From contig NZ_FOFN01000001.1 in NCBI RefSeq assembly GCF_900111025.1, positions 1,178,001 through 1,242,000 of the forward strand: a stretch of 64,000 nucleotides of DNA, given 5' to 3'. The DNA comes from Hyunsoonleella jejuensis (GTDB taxonomy: Bacteria; Bacteroidota; Bacteroidia; Flavobacteriales; Flavobacteriaceae). Position 1 is the stretch's first letter; every line of letters starts with the position of its first letter. The notes below the pieces were generated by a model. It was not told the DNA's origin and searched no databases. It saw only the letters and a list, made by a program, of their open reading frames with translations. Shown piece by piece: positions 54,363-62,428 of this stretch. The position numbers were made by a program, and so were the translations under genes.

Positions 54363-55180
54363 TATAACACCAATTCTTTTTGTCGAAACTCATCCTCTTC
54401 GTTGCTTTCAATCCCTAAAGCTTCATAAATATATGCGAATGTAGAAAGTAGCTCAGGTTTGCCATCAACCAAAGCAACATTATGTTCAAAATGTGCCGAT
54501 GGTAAATTATCTAGGGTAGTTATCGTCCAGCCATCCCTATGTTGTTTTATACGTTGGGTTCCCATGTTAATCATGGGCTCTATGGCAACTACCATACCTT
54601 CCACAAATTTTTTACCACGACCTCTACGTCCATAATTTGGCATTTCTGGATCTTCATGCATTTTTTTACCTAAGCCATGGCCTACCAATTCTCTTACTAC
54701 TCCATAACCATGAGCTTCACAATATTGTTGAATTGCATAGCCTACATCACCAACACGATTATTTAATTTAAATTCTCTTATGCCAATATAAAGTGACTCT
54801 TTAGTGATTTTTAAAAGTTGTTCAATTTCAGGCGCAATGTCGCCTACAGCAAACGTATAGGCATGGTCTCCATAAAATTCATTTTTAAGGGCACCACAAT
54901 CTATTGAAATGATATCACCCTCAACCAAAGGGTCGTTATTAGGAATACCATGAACTACTTGTGAATTAGGACTCATGCATAAGGTGTTTGGAAAATCATA
55001 AAGTCCTAAAAACCCTGGTACCGCTCCTTGATCTCTTATACATTCTTCTGCAATTTTATCGAGTTGTAAGGTCGTAACACCTGGTTTAATTGCTTTAGCA
55101 ACCTCGCCTAAAGTTTTAGATACTATGAGCGCGCTTTCGCGCATTAGCTCTATTTCTTCTCTGGTTTTTATTTTAATCAT
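54362..55180 (-). CDS. map: Type I methionine aminopeptidase
   Basis: Removes the initiator methionine from nascent proteins. 272 residues, all five metal ligands visible: DCGALKNEFYGDHAYTF (two Asp), VGHGLGKKMHEDPEMPNYG (His), VVAIEPMINMG (Glu) and a C-terminal SAHFEHNVAL (Glu). First gene of a map-cupin-methyltransferase operon. Identification secure. Confidence 0.97.
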   Translation of the reverse strand: MIKIKTREEIELMRESALIVSKTLGEVAKAIKPGVTTLQLDKIAEECIRDQGAVPGFLGLYDFPNTLCMSPNSQVVHGIPNNDPLVEGDIISIDCGALKNEFYGDHAYTFAVGDIAPEIEQLLKITKESLYIGIREFKLNNRVGDVGYAIQQYCEAHGYGVVRELVGHGLGKKMHEDPEMPNYGRRGRGKKFVEGMVVAIEPMINMGTQRIKQHRDGWTITTLDNLPSAHFEHNVALVDGKPELLSTFAYIYEALGIESNEEDEFRQKELVL

Positions 55181-55197
55181 GCGTATTCAAATATTGG

Positions 55198-55205
55198 CAA
55201 AGATA
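55198..55205 (-). promoter_or_regulatory. Candidate -7 element for map
   Basis: CAAAGATA is TATCTTTG on the minus strand, matching TAnnTTTG and lying 18 bp before the map start. Confidence 0.45.
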
Positions 55206-55302
55206 CTAATTTAAAGCACTAAAAAAATTCGTGAATAACTGACATTTGACAGTCTTTTTGCAATTGTAAATCAATAACTTTACTAAAATAAACCATTTCC
55301 AA

Positions 55303-56568
55303 ATGTATAAAGTTGTTAGTGCTGAAGAAGCTGTAAAAGCTATAAAAAGTAACAGTAGGGTTTATATACAAGCTGCCGCTGCTGCGCCACAATTGCTTAT
55401 TAATGCAATGAGTAATCGTTCCGAAGAACTAAAGAATGTAGAGGTGTGCCATTTACATCTTGAAGGTGAAACGCCATATGCAAATCCAGATTTAAAGGAA
55501 AGTTTTCATGTTAATTCATTTTTTATCGGTAAAAATGTAAGGCATACATTATCGGCGGGCAATGGTTCTTACACACCAGTTTTTTTAAGTGAGTTACCTT
55601 TATTGTTTAAAAGGAATATTTTACCCTTAGATGTTGCTCTTATTCACGTTTCGGTTCCTGATAAGCATGGGTATTGCTCTTTAGGGGTTTCCATTGAGGC
55701 AACTTTGGCTGCTATTGATAATGCTAAAACCGTTATAGCTCAAGTAAATTCGCAAATGCCAAGGACGCATGGTGACGGTATTATTCATTTTTCTGAAATA
55801 GACTTGTTTGTTGAATGCGATGTACCAATACCAACGCATAATTTGGGAGAACCATCAGAGGTTGAAAATAAAATTGGTGATTATGTGGCTGGTTTAATAG
55901 AAGATAGAAGTACCTTGCAAATGGGTATTGGTACTATTCCGAATGCTGTTTTATCTCGCCTGACAAATCATAAGGATTTGGGTTTACATACCGAAATGTT
56001 TTCTGATGGTGTTATAGATTTAATTTTGAATGATGTTATTAACGGAAACTATAAAGGAGTAAATCCAGGTAGAGCACTTTCAACATTTTTAGTGGGTTCA
56101 AAAAAATTATATGATTATGTAGATGATAACCCGTTTGTTGAATTACGGGAATCAGATTATGTTAATGATGTATCAATAATTAAACAAAACCCAAGAATGG
56201 TGGCTATAAATTCGGCTATTGAAGTAGATGTTACAGGTCAGGTTTGTGCAGATTCTATTGGTTCCAAAATGTATTCAGGGGTAGGAGGTCAAATGGATTA
56301 TATACGCGGTGCTTCTCTTAGCGAAGGCGGTAAAGCAATTATCGCTTTGCCTTCAGTAACAAAAAAAGGTATTAGTAGAATTGTGCCTTCTCTAAAACCT
56401 GGGGCGGGCGTTGTAACTACAAGGGCACATGTACATTATATAGTTACAGAATATGGCATCGCCAATTTATATGGTAAAACTATAAAACAGCGCGTTAAAG
56501 CTTTAGTTGACATTGCACACCCCGAACATAGAGCCTCTATAGAAAAAGCTTACTTTGATTTAATTTAG
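55303..56568 (+). CDS. Acetyl-CoA hydrolase/transferase-family CoA transferase
   Basis: 421 residues, family I CoA transferase resembling 4-hydroxybutyrate CoA-transferase. The catalytic glutamate lies in LHTEMFSDGVIDL; GIGTIPNAVL precedes it, and GQVCADSIGSKMYSGVGGQMDYIRGAS is the family hallmark. It transfers CoA between acetyl-CoA and short-chain acids; the acid is undetermined. Convergent with the HAD gene (6-bp gap), divergent from map. Confidence 0.93.
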   Translation: MYKVVSAEEAVKAIKSNSRVYIQAAAAAPQLLINAMSNRSEELKNVEVCHLHLEGETPYANPDLKESFHVNSFFIGKNVRHTLSAGNGSYTPVFLSELPLLFKRNILPLDVALIHVSVPDKHGYCSLGVSIEATLAAIDNAKTVIAQVNSQMPRTHGDGIIHFSEIDLFVECDVPIPTHNLGEPSEVENKIGDYVAGLIEDRSTLQMGIGTIPNAVLSRLTNHKDLGLHTEMFSDGVIDLILNDVINGNYKGVNPGRALSTFLVGSKKLYDYVDDNPFVELRESDYVNDVSIIKQNPRMVAINSAIEVDVTGQVCADSIGSKMYSGVGGQMDYIRGASLSEGGKAIIALPSVTKKGISRIVPSLKPGAGVVTTRAHVHYIVTEYGIANLYGKTIKQRVKALVDIAHPEHRASIEKAYFDLI

Positions 56569-56574
56569 GTATGC

Positions 56575-56985
56575 TTATCTAAAAAAGTCTAAGAAACTCT
56601 TTTTCTTTTTATACTCTAAAGGTTTCGCGTCGCTATTGGTTAAGAGTTGGTAAATTTCTCCCCAACCGTAAAAACCTCCAATGTTTCTATCGTCAATAAA
56701 TATATCTGCGTTTATTTTTCGGCTTATGTCATTAGTGTACTCTTCCTCTGGAAAACTTTTGTTAACAGCATAAAAGCGGATACCGTTATCTTCACAGAAT
56801 TTTACGGCTTCATCTAATTTATCACCACATCTGTAGGTCCATAAAATAAGACGATGTCCTTCTTCTTGCAACTTTTTTAAAGTTTCAAACGCAAACATTT
56901 GTGGCTTTCCAATTCTAGGGTATGCGTCTTCTACAATAGTGCCATCGAAATCAACTGCGATAATAAGGGTGTCCGTAAAATTCAT
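56575..56985 (-). CDS. BT0820-family HAD-type phosphatase
   Basis: 136 residues, minimal HAD fold: nucleophile motif VDFDGTIVEDAYP (DxD), ILWTYRCGD (motif II region) and DIFIDDRNIGGFYGWGEIYQL (motif III/IV acidic pair). Short HADs of this type lack a full cap domain. Likely a small phosphatase; substrate unknown. A CAAAGGTA 23 bp upstream fits the -7 element. Confidence 0.88.
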   Translation of the reverse strand: MNFTDTLIIAVDFDGTIVEDAYPRIGKPQMFAFETLKKLQEEGHRLILWTYRCGDKLDEAVKFCEDNGIRFYAVNKSFPEEEYTNDISRKINADIFIDDRNIGGFYGWGEIYQLLTNSDAKPLEYKKKKSFLDFFR

Positions 56986-57034
56986 TCGATTTAGGGTTTA
57001 TTATGCGCAAAGGTAATTCTTTTTAATAATTTCC

Positions 57035-58552
57035 TTAAATCAAAGGCTGTTGTGTCATAGCTTTAGGTTGTTCAACACCAATAAGTTTTAAAATAGTAGG
57101 AGCGAGGTCACCAAGAATACCATCCTTAATCTCTTTCAAATCTTTATCAATTAAAATAATTGGTACAGGATTGGTAGTGTGCGCAGTATTTGGTGTGCCA
57201 TCAGGATTTATCATGGTTTCGCAGTTTCCATGATCTGCAATCAGCAATGTAGTATAATCATTTTCCAAAGCAGCAGTAACCACCTCTTTTACACATTCGT
57301 CAACAGCTTCACAGGCTTTAATAGCCGCTTCCATATCTCCAGTATGCCCCACCATATCGCCATTGGCAAAATTTAAACATACAAAATCTACTTCCCCTTT
57401 TTTAAGTTCGGGTATTAGTGCATCCTTTAACTCGTAGGCACTCATTTCGGGTTTTAAATCGTAAGTGGCTACTTTTGGGGAATTTCTCAAAATACGTTGC
57501 TCACCTTCAAATGGTTCTTCGCGTCCGCCTGAAAAGAAAAATGTAACATGAGGATATTTTTCGGTTTCAGCAATGCGTATTTGCTTTTTATTGTGTTTCG
57601 CTAAAACGTCACCTAAAGTGTTACTTAGGTTTTCTTTATTAAAAATTACATGTACATTTTTATACTCGTCATTATAATTGGTAAGAGTTACGTAATGTAA
57701 ATCTAGTTTTTCCATATCGTATTCAGGGAAATCCTGTTGCGATAGTACTTCAGTTAATTCGCGACCTCTATCTGTTCTAAAATTGAAGAAAATTATAACA
57801 TCGCCTTCCTTAATATTGGTTACAGGAGTATTATTGTTATCAACAGCAATAATCGGTTTAATAAATTCATCTGTAACATTATTCGCATAGTTGTTTTCTA
57901 TTGAAGCCACAATATCATGAGATGACTCTCCTTTAGCATTTACTAAAGCATCGTAAACCAGTTTAACGCGTTCCCAACGTTTGTCCCTATCCATAGCATA
58001 ATATCGCCCAGAGATAGTTGCAATTTTAGTGTTTGTATTTTTAATATGGTTTTGGAGTTGTTTTACAAAACCAGAGCCAGATTTCGGATCAACATCACGT
58101 CCGTCCGTAAATCCATGAACAAAAGAGTTTTTAACGCCAGCCTCTTCAGCAGCATCAATTAAACCAATAAGGTGATTAATGTGTGAATGTACGCCACCGT
58201 CACTCAGTAAACCTAAAAAGTGTACATCCTTGTGGTTTTCTTTTGCATAGTTAAAAGCATCCACTAAAACGTGCTCCTTATTTAAAGTCTTGTTTTCAAC
58301 GGCTAAATTTACTTTCACCAAATCTTGATATACAATTCGTCCAGCACCAAGATTCATATGTCCAACTTCACTATTTCCCATTTGTCCTTCAGGTAGACCT
58401 ACATGCAATCCGTCTGTTCTTAGGGAAGCGCTAGGGTATTTCGTGTATAAACTATCTATAAAAGGAGTATTTGCATTATCAATTGCAGAAACTTTTGGGT
58501 CAGGAGATTTTCCCCACCCGTCAAGTATCATAAGGATGGTTTTTTTGTTCAT
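57035..58552 (-). CDS. gpmI: 2,3-bisphosphoglycerate-independent phosphoglycerate mutase
   Basis: Glycolytic interconversion of 3- and 2-phosphoglycerate, Mn2+-dependent alkaline phosphatase fold. 505 residues. Catalytic Ser in MGNSEVGHMNLGAGR, GGVHSHINHLIGL, HGFTDGRDVDPKSG, YYAMDRDKRWERV, NFANGDMVGHTGDMEAAI and ADHGNCETMI are all present. Monocistronic, with a good -7 element (CAAAGATA) at 58576. Secure. Confidence 0.97.
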   Translation of the reverse strand: MNKKTILMILDGWGKSPDPKVSAIDNANTPFIDSLYTKYPSASLRTDGLHVGLPEGQMGNSEVGHMNLGAGRIVYQDLVKVNLAVENKTLNKEHVLVDAFNYAKENHKDVHFLGLLSDGGVHSHINHLIGLIDAAEEAGVKNSFVHGFTDGRDVDPKSGSGFVKQLQNHIKNTNTKIATISGRYYAMDRDKRWERVKLVYDALVNAKGESSHDIVASIENNYANNVTDEFIKPIIAVDNNNTPVTNIKEGDVIIFFNFRTDRGRELTEVLSQQDFPEYDMEKLDLHYVTLTNYNDEYKNVHVIFNKENLSNTLGDVLAKHNKKQIRIAETEKYPHVTFFFSGGREEPFEGEQRILRNSPKVATYDLKPEMSAYELKDALIPELKKGEVDFVCLNFANGDMVGHTGDMEAAIKACEAVDECVKEVVTAALENDYTTLLIADHGNCETMINPDGTPNTAHTTNPVPIILIDKDLKEIKDGILGDLAPTILKLIGVEQPKAMTQQPLI

Positions 58553-58575
58553 TTTTCTTGGTTTATTTTAAGCTG

Positions 58576-58583
58576 CAAAGATA
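58576..58583 (-). promoter_or_regulatory. Candidate -7 element for gpmI
   Basis: CAAAGATA (TATCTTTG on the minus strand) 24 bp before the gpmI start, identical to the map -7 element. Confidence 0.5.
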
Positions 58584-58802
58584 AGGATTTTAAAGGGATT
58601 AAAGCCTTAAGCAGATTGAAAATTATAACTAGTTTTGATGTTGATCTTTGGTGCGGTTTTTCGATTGAAAACCCTTAAAAAGTTGTGAATTAAACGTTAA
58701 AAAAATGTTATTTAAGATTTTTTAGTGTAACAATTTAATTTTTATGTCGTCTCTTTAGTATAATCAAAAAACAAATCATTAATCAAATTAAATTCTTTCA
58801 TC

Positions 58803-59198
58803 ATGAAAAAAACAATCATCATTTCTGCAATCGCATTATGCTTTTCAATTGTTAGCGTTAATGCAAAAACGTCATTCGAGCCAACTAAAGTTTACAAAAC
58901 TCAGGCTATTACAAACGTAAACCCGTTTTGTGTTTCTATTGCTAAAGGCGATATTGAAACTGTTAAAAAGTTAATAGAGTTAGGTACAAATGTAAACGAA
59001 CAGTCTAATGGAATGACACCTGCAATGTACGCAGCGAAATTTAATCGATGCGACATTTTAAAACTTTTAATTGAGAATGGTGCTAAACTCAAAGTAAAAT
59101 CTACAAAAGGAATGACAGCGATGAAATATGCCAAATTACATAAGGCTGTTGATGCTGAAAAGGTTTTAGCTGAAGCTTTAGCAAACAAGAAAAAATAA
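58803..59198 (+). CDS. Exported ankyrin-repeat protein
   Basis: 131 residues with signal peptide (IIISAIALCFSIVSVNA). After it, three ankyrin repeats: VSIAKGDIETVKKLIELGTNV, MTPAMYAAKFNRCDILKLLI, and MTAMKYAKLHKAVDAEKVLAEAL. A small periplasmic interaction module; partner unknown. Followed by a strong terminator shared with the convergent protease gene. Confidence 0.88.
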   Translation: MKKTIIISAIALCFSIVSVNAKTSFEPTKVYKTQAITNVNPFCVSIAKGDIETVKKLIELGTNVNEQSNGMTPAMYAAKFNRCDILKLLIENGAKLKVKSTKGMTAMKYAKLHKAVDAEKVLAEALANKKK

Positions 59199-59235
59199 TT
59201 AAAAGCTATTATAATTATTTTGATTTAGTCATGAT

Positions 59236-59258
59236 AAAAGCCCTCATTGAGGGCTTTT
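59236..59258. terminator. Terminator, ankyrin gene / M48 protease
   Basis: A 10-bp perfect stem AAAAGCCCTC / GAGGGCTTTT with a 3-base loop, flanked by T-run on the plus strand and A-run opposite, located between convergent genes. Confidence 0.9.
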
Positions 59259-59264
59259 TTTAGT

Positions 59265-60032
59265 TTACGGCTTTCTATATTTTTCTATAGATTCTTCTAT
59301 TTTTTCAATTCTGTTATCAGGGTCTGGATGCGTGCTTTGAAATTCTGGAACCCGATTGGGTCCTGCGGCTTCTTTTAATATTTTCATTACACCAATCATT
59401 TCTTCTGGGTTGTACCCTGCCCTAATCATAAACCTTACGCCCAAATCATCACTTTCCAACTCATCATCACGCCCATTGGTAAGCAATTTTTGTTGACCAA
59501 TACCACCTACAAGCCCACCCATATCTGCTCCTACAGAACCTGCTGTAGCTAAACCTTGCCAATATTCGCTCTCTGCTATACGTTCTGCACTGTGTCTTCC
59601 TAAAACATGACCAATTTCATGGCCTAAAACTCCAGCTAGTTGGTCTTCGTTTTTTAATTTTTCTAATAGAGCATAGGTTATAAAAATTTGCCCGCCAGGT
59701 AACGCGAAAGCATTAATCGTTCTTGGGTCGTTTAGTAAATGAAATTCGTATTTGTAAGGCGTCTCTCTAGCGATACTACTATTTACCAATTTATTGCCCA
59801 CATTATCAACCAATTCTTGTAATTTAGTGTCAGGATGTAATCCGCCATGTTGTTGTGCCATTTGTGGTGCGCTTTGTAGACCAATGGCTATTTCCTTTTC
59901 GGGTGTCATCGATATAGTTTGCACTCTTCCCGTATAGGGGTTCTCTTCTCGTTGACTGCAACGCTTCAGCACAAAAAATATGGCAATTGCTGCTCCAATA
60001 AGCAGTCTTACTTTAAAATTTCTTCCTCTCAT
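59265..60032 (-). CDS. M48-family metallopeptidase
   Basis: 255 residues. An N-terminal hydrophobic anchor or signal (VRLLIGAAIAIFFVLK) followed by Cys could be lipidated, though KRCSQ is not a good lipobox. The zinc site HEIGHVLGRHSAER (HExxH) and the downstream ELESDDLGVRFM (third ligand Glu) are intact. Related to BepA/YfgC-type periplasmic quality-control proteases. STHPDPDNRIEKI at the end is a family feature. Confidence 0.92.
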   Translation of the reverse strand: MRGRNFKVRLLIGAAIAIFFVLKRCSQREENPYTGRVQTISMTPEKEIAIGLQSAPQMAQQHGGLHPDTKLQELVDNVGNKLVNSSIARETPYKYEFHLLNDPRTINAFALPGGQIFITYALLEKLKNEDQLAGVLGHEIGHVLGRHSAERIAESEYWQGLATAGSVGADMGGLVGGIGQQKLLTNGRDDELESDDLGVRFMIRAGYNPEEMIGVMKILKEAAGPNRVPEFQSTHPDPDNRIEKIEESIEKYRKP

Positions 60033-60115
60033 TTTAGATGGTTTTAGGACAGTAAATTACAAAAAAATGACTTATATGTTTACGACACTTTTAGGTATAA
60101 AATGTCACAATATAT

Positions 60116-60571
60116 TCACGAAATTGATTTGTACATGGTAAAATGTTTACCAATTTCAGGAATATAAAACGGATCTCCCAAAGTTGTATAGCCATTGTTT
60201 TTGTAGAAATTAACGGCAATAATTCTTGCATTGCACCAAATTAATTCAATGTCTTTTTCTTTAAGTAGTTTTTCGCCGTAAGCTAAAATCAATTTACCTA
60301 ACCCTTTGCCCTGAAAATCTTCTAGTATTGCCATTCCGCGAAGCTGGCATTGTAAAGTTTCTTTGAATAAACTATTTCTAGATTTCATAAAAGATGCCAC
60401 GCCGATTATTTGATTCTTGTGGAATACTCCAATATGTATTGTAGTTTTCAAATCATCACCTTTAAAAACACAAGTTTCTAGCGGTCTTCCTTTTCTTAAA
60501 ACAGGATGTCTAACCGGGTAAGTCGTTTTAGCTGATATTTGTTTAATTTTAAAATCTTTAATTTTTGCCAT
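60116..60571 (-). CDS. GNAT-family N-acetyltransferase
   Basis: 151 residues, single GNAT domain. Acetyl-CoA loop QGKGLGKLIL in LRGMAILEDFQGKGLGKLILAYG, then IELIWCNARIIAVNFYKNNGYTTLGDPFYI, the C-terminal family pattern. Acceptor unknown. A second GNAT starts 81 bp away in the opposite direction. Confidence 0.9.
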   Translation of the reverse strand: MAKIKDFKIKQISAKTTYPVRHPVLRKGRPLETCVFKGDDLKTTIHIGVFHKNQIIGVASFMKSRNSLFKETLQCQLRGMAILEDFQGKGLGKLILAYGEKLLKEKDIELIWCNARIIAVNFYKNNGYTTLGDPFYIPEIGKHFTMYKSIS

Positions 60572-60596
60572 TTCAGGTTTTGTTACAAGCCATATT

Positions 60597-60604
60597 CAAA
60601 CTTA
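60597..60604 (-). promoter_or_regulatory. Candidate -7 element for GNAT
   Basis: CAAACTTA reads TAAGTTTG on the minus strand, fitting TAnnTTTG, 26 bp before the start codon. Confidence 0.4.
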
Positions 60605-60652
60605 TTAAATTAATGGTTATCAATTTATGTATCTTCACTTTAAAATTTTTTA

Positions 60653-61078
60653 ATGGAATTTGAATTTAAAATCCTAGATAAAGCCGATATCTTGAAAATT
60701 GTGCCTTTGGTTGAGCAGCTTGATGATTTTAAGGTGCCTAGATCAACATTAGAAGAGCGATTTTTAGAAATGAAACATCAAAATTATGAATGCGCCGTAA
60801 TTTTGGATGGCGAAACTATTATAGGTGTTTGTGGTTTATGGTTTTGTACGCGACATTATGCAGGAAAGAGTGTTGAGGTAGACCATGTTTATATTGAAAA
60901 AGCTTACAGGGGTAAAGGCCTTGGAAAACAGTTTTTTGCGTGGATTTATAATTATGTAGCCTCTAAAGACTGCAATACTGTAGAGTTAAATACGTATGTA
61001 AATAATTATCCTTCTCATAAATTTTACTACAATCAAGGGTTTGAAATTTTAGGTTACCACTTTTTAAAGAAATTATAG
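60653..61078 (+). CDS. GNAT-family N-acetyltransferase
   Basis: 141 residues, single GNAT domain with VDHVYIEKAYRGKGLGKQFFAWI (acetyl-CoA loop RGKGLGK) and the C-terminal FYYNQGFEILGYHFLKK. Resembles small GNATs that modify aminoglycosides, amino acids or proteins, but the acceptor is unknown. Only 48 bp precede the tRNA-Gly gene downstream. Confidence 0.9.
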   Translation: MEFEFKILDKADILKIVPLVEQLDDFKVPRSTLEERFLEMKHQNYECAVILDGETIIGVCGLWFCTRHYAGKSVEVDHVYIEKAYRGKGLGKQFFAWIYNYVASKDCNTVELNTYVNNYPSHKFYYNQGFEILGYHFLKKL

Positions 61079-61126
61079 ATCTTTTTTTGGATAGTTTGGT
61101 AAGGATTATATATTTGTGACGCTAAT

Positions 61127-61199
61127 GCGGGAGTAGCTCAGTTGGTAGAGCGTCAGCCTTCCAAGCTGAATGTCGCCAGTTCGAACCTGGTCTCCCGCT
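61127..61199 (+). tRNA. tRNA-Gly (anticodon TCC)
   Basis: 73 nt cloverleaf: acceptor GCGGGAG/CTCCCGC, D-stem GCTC/GAGC, anticodon stem TCAGC/GCTGA with loop CTTCCAA (anticodon TCC), variable ATGTC, T-arm GCCAG-TTCGAAC-CTGGT, discriminator T. CCA is not encoded. A weak hairpin with T8 follows. Confidence 0.97.
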
Positions 61200-61212
61200 C
61201 TAAAAGCTTCAT
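61183..61212 (+). repeat. Direct repeat over tRNA-Gly 3' end, copy 1
   Basis: The 30-bp stretch from the T-loop (GAACCTGG) through the tRNA end to CTAAAAGCTTCAT recurs identically at 61297-61326. Duplication of a tRNA 3' end is the footprint of tyrosine-recombinase integration, though the 114-bp spacing is too short for a functional element. Confidence 0.65.
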
Positions 61213-61275
61213 TTTAAGGGATGAGGTTTTTTTTCATTAATGGTTTTGAATTTAAGGAAAGTAAGGTGAGAAGTC

Positions 61276-61298
61276 TACCCTGAGCGCAGTCGAAGGGA
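61276..61298 (-). repeat. REP-like palindrome, copy 5
   Basis: CCCTGAGCGCAGTCGAAGGG, the TGC-variant of the REP-like core in reverse orientation. It abuts the second tRNA-Gly 3'-end copy, sharing its GA. Confidence 0.65.
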
Positions 61299-61326
61299 AC
61301 CTGGTCTCCCGCTCTAAAAGCTTCAT
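61297..61326 (+). repeat. Direct repeat over tRNA-Gly 3' end, copy 2
   Basis: Identical 30 bp to 61183-61212, comprising the last 17 tRNA bases and the start of the terminator. The hairpin that follows here (AAAAGCTTCATA / TATGAGGCTTTT) is better than the one after the intact tRNA. Confidence 0.65.
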
Positions 61327-61347
61327 AATAAGATATGAGGCTTTTTT
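61315..61347 (+). terminator. Terminator after tRNA-Gly repeat copy
   Basis: AAAAGCTTCATA pairs with TATGAGGCTTTT (one G-T) around a short loop, followed by T6. Probably the original tRNA-Gly terminator, separated from the gene by the duplication. Confidence 0.6.
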
Positions 61348-61405
61348 AATGTTGTTTTACAAAGAGTACATTAGCTATGGTATGCCGCGGTGCTGGCAGG
61401 TACGT

Positions 61406-61562
61406 GCGGGAGCGATAGAAACGGCATCCTTTTTGCGAAACTGTAAATGCAAAAACCTCTGTTTTTTGAAGCTATTAATTTGAAAGGAAAAAACTTTAAG
61501 GTGCTTACAGGGCGCCTCGCAAAAAGATATAGTGGATAGCGCGGTTTTTATAAAAACCCGCC
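61406..61562 (+). repeat. Structured intergenic repeat, copy 4 (long subtype)
   Basis: GCGGGAGCGATAG, CGGCATCC, then CTTTTTGCGA (61429-61438) pairing perfectly with TCGCAAAAAG (61517-61526) around a 78-base insert, then ATATAGTGGATAGC and a terminator-like GCGG...CCGC hairpin. CGGCATCCTTTTT and AAAAAGATATAG are shared with copy 1. It lies just downstream of pepE and probably ends that transcript. Confidence 0.65.
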
Positions 61563-61569
61563 ATAAAAG

Positions 61570-62277
61570 TTATTTTAAATTAGTTAAGGTTGAACCGCTT
61601 TCAACTTCGTAAGGTGGTTTGTTATATTCAAAAATTCTCGCTGAAAGCGGGCCCTGTAGCGTAATATTATTATCTTCTACTGAAAGCCAACTGCCTTCGC
61701 GTAAGCCTACAACTGGTTGTGAGTTGTAGCAATGAAATTCCTTAATTCGGGTTTCGCGAGTTTCTCCCATATGTGTGCTATTGGTGTCGGGATCTAAATA
61801 GTGCGGATTTATATTAAAAGGCACTAAGCCTAAGGCATTGAAACTTGGGGGGTAAACAATAGGCATATCATTGGTAGTTTTTATGGTAAGGCCGCAAATA
61901 TTGCTACCGGCACTTGTACCTAAATATGGTGTGCCATTGTTAACTGCATTTTTAAGTGGCGCTATTAAATTGTTTTTGTGTAATTGGTTGGCTAGAACAA
62001 AGGTGTTGCCACCGCCCGTAAATATACCTTCGGCATTTTCAATCGCCTCAGAGGGGTTTTTATACGTATGCAGTCCTACTACATTTATGCCAATTTTTGC
62101 AAATGCTTTTTTCGCAACTTCGGTATAATCATCATGAGATATTCCACTAGGTCTCGCGTAAGGCACAAAAACTATGGTTTTTACCTCTTTAAAAAAAACA
62201 GAGAGTTCTTCTATAATATAGTCTAAATAGCTGCTGCCGTGAACAGTAGAGGTGCTGGCAATAATTATATGTTTCAT
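61570..62277 (-). CDS. pepE: Dipeptidase E (peptidase S51)
   Basis: Hydrolyses Asp-X dipeptides, cytosolic serine peptidase related to class I glutamine amidotransferases. 235 residues. The nucleophile elbow YLGTSAGSNICG, the GIFTGGGNTFVL segment and INPHYLDPDTNSTHMGETRETRI match the family. Monocistronic, transcribed toward structured repeat copy 4. Confidence 0.93.
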   Translation of the reverse strand: MKHIIIASTSTVHGSSYLDYIIEELSVFFKEVKTIVFVPYARPSGISHDDYTEVAKKAFAKIGINVVGLHTYKNPSEAIENAEGIFTGGGNTFVLANQLHKNNLIAPLKNAVNNGTPYLGTSAGSNICGLTIKTTNDMPIVYPPSFNALGLVPFNINPHYLDPDTNSTHMGETRETRIKEFHCYNSQPVVGLREGSWLSVEDNNITLQGPLSARIFEYNKPPYEVESGSTLTNLK

Positions 62278-62428
62278 ATTAAAATTAATTGAGCCTAAAG
62301 CTAATTAATTTTTTAACAAATATTAAGAAGAGCATATTTTAGAAAATGAGTTTTAAGTCGTATTTTTAAAGAAAAGAAAGCGTTGCTTGGTGTATATATA
62401 GTAATACTTTTTACTAAAAACCTAACCT

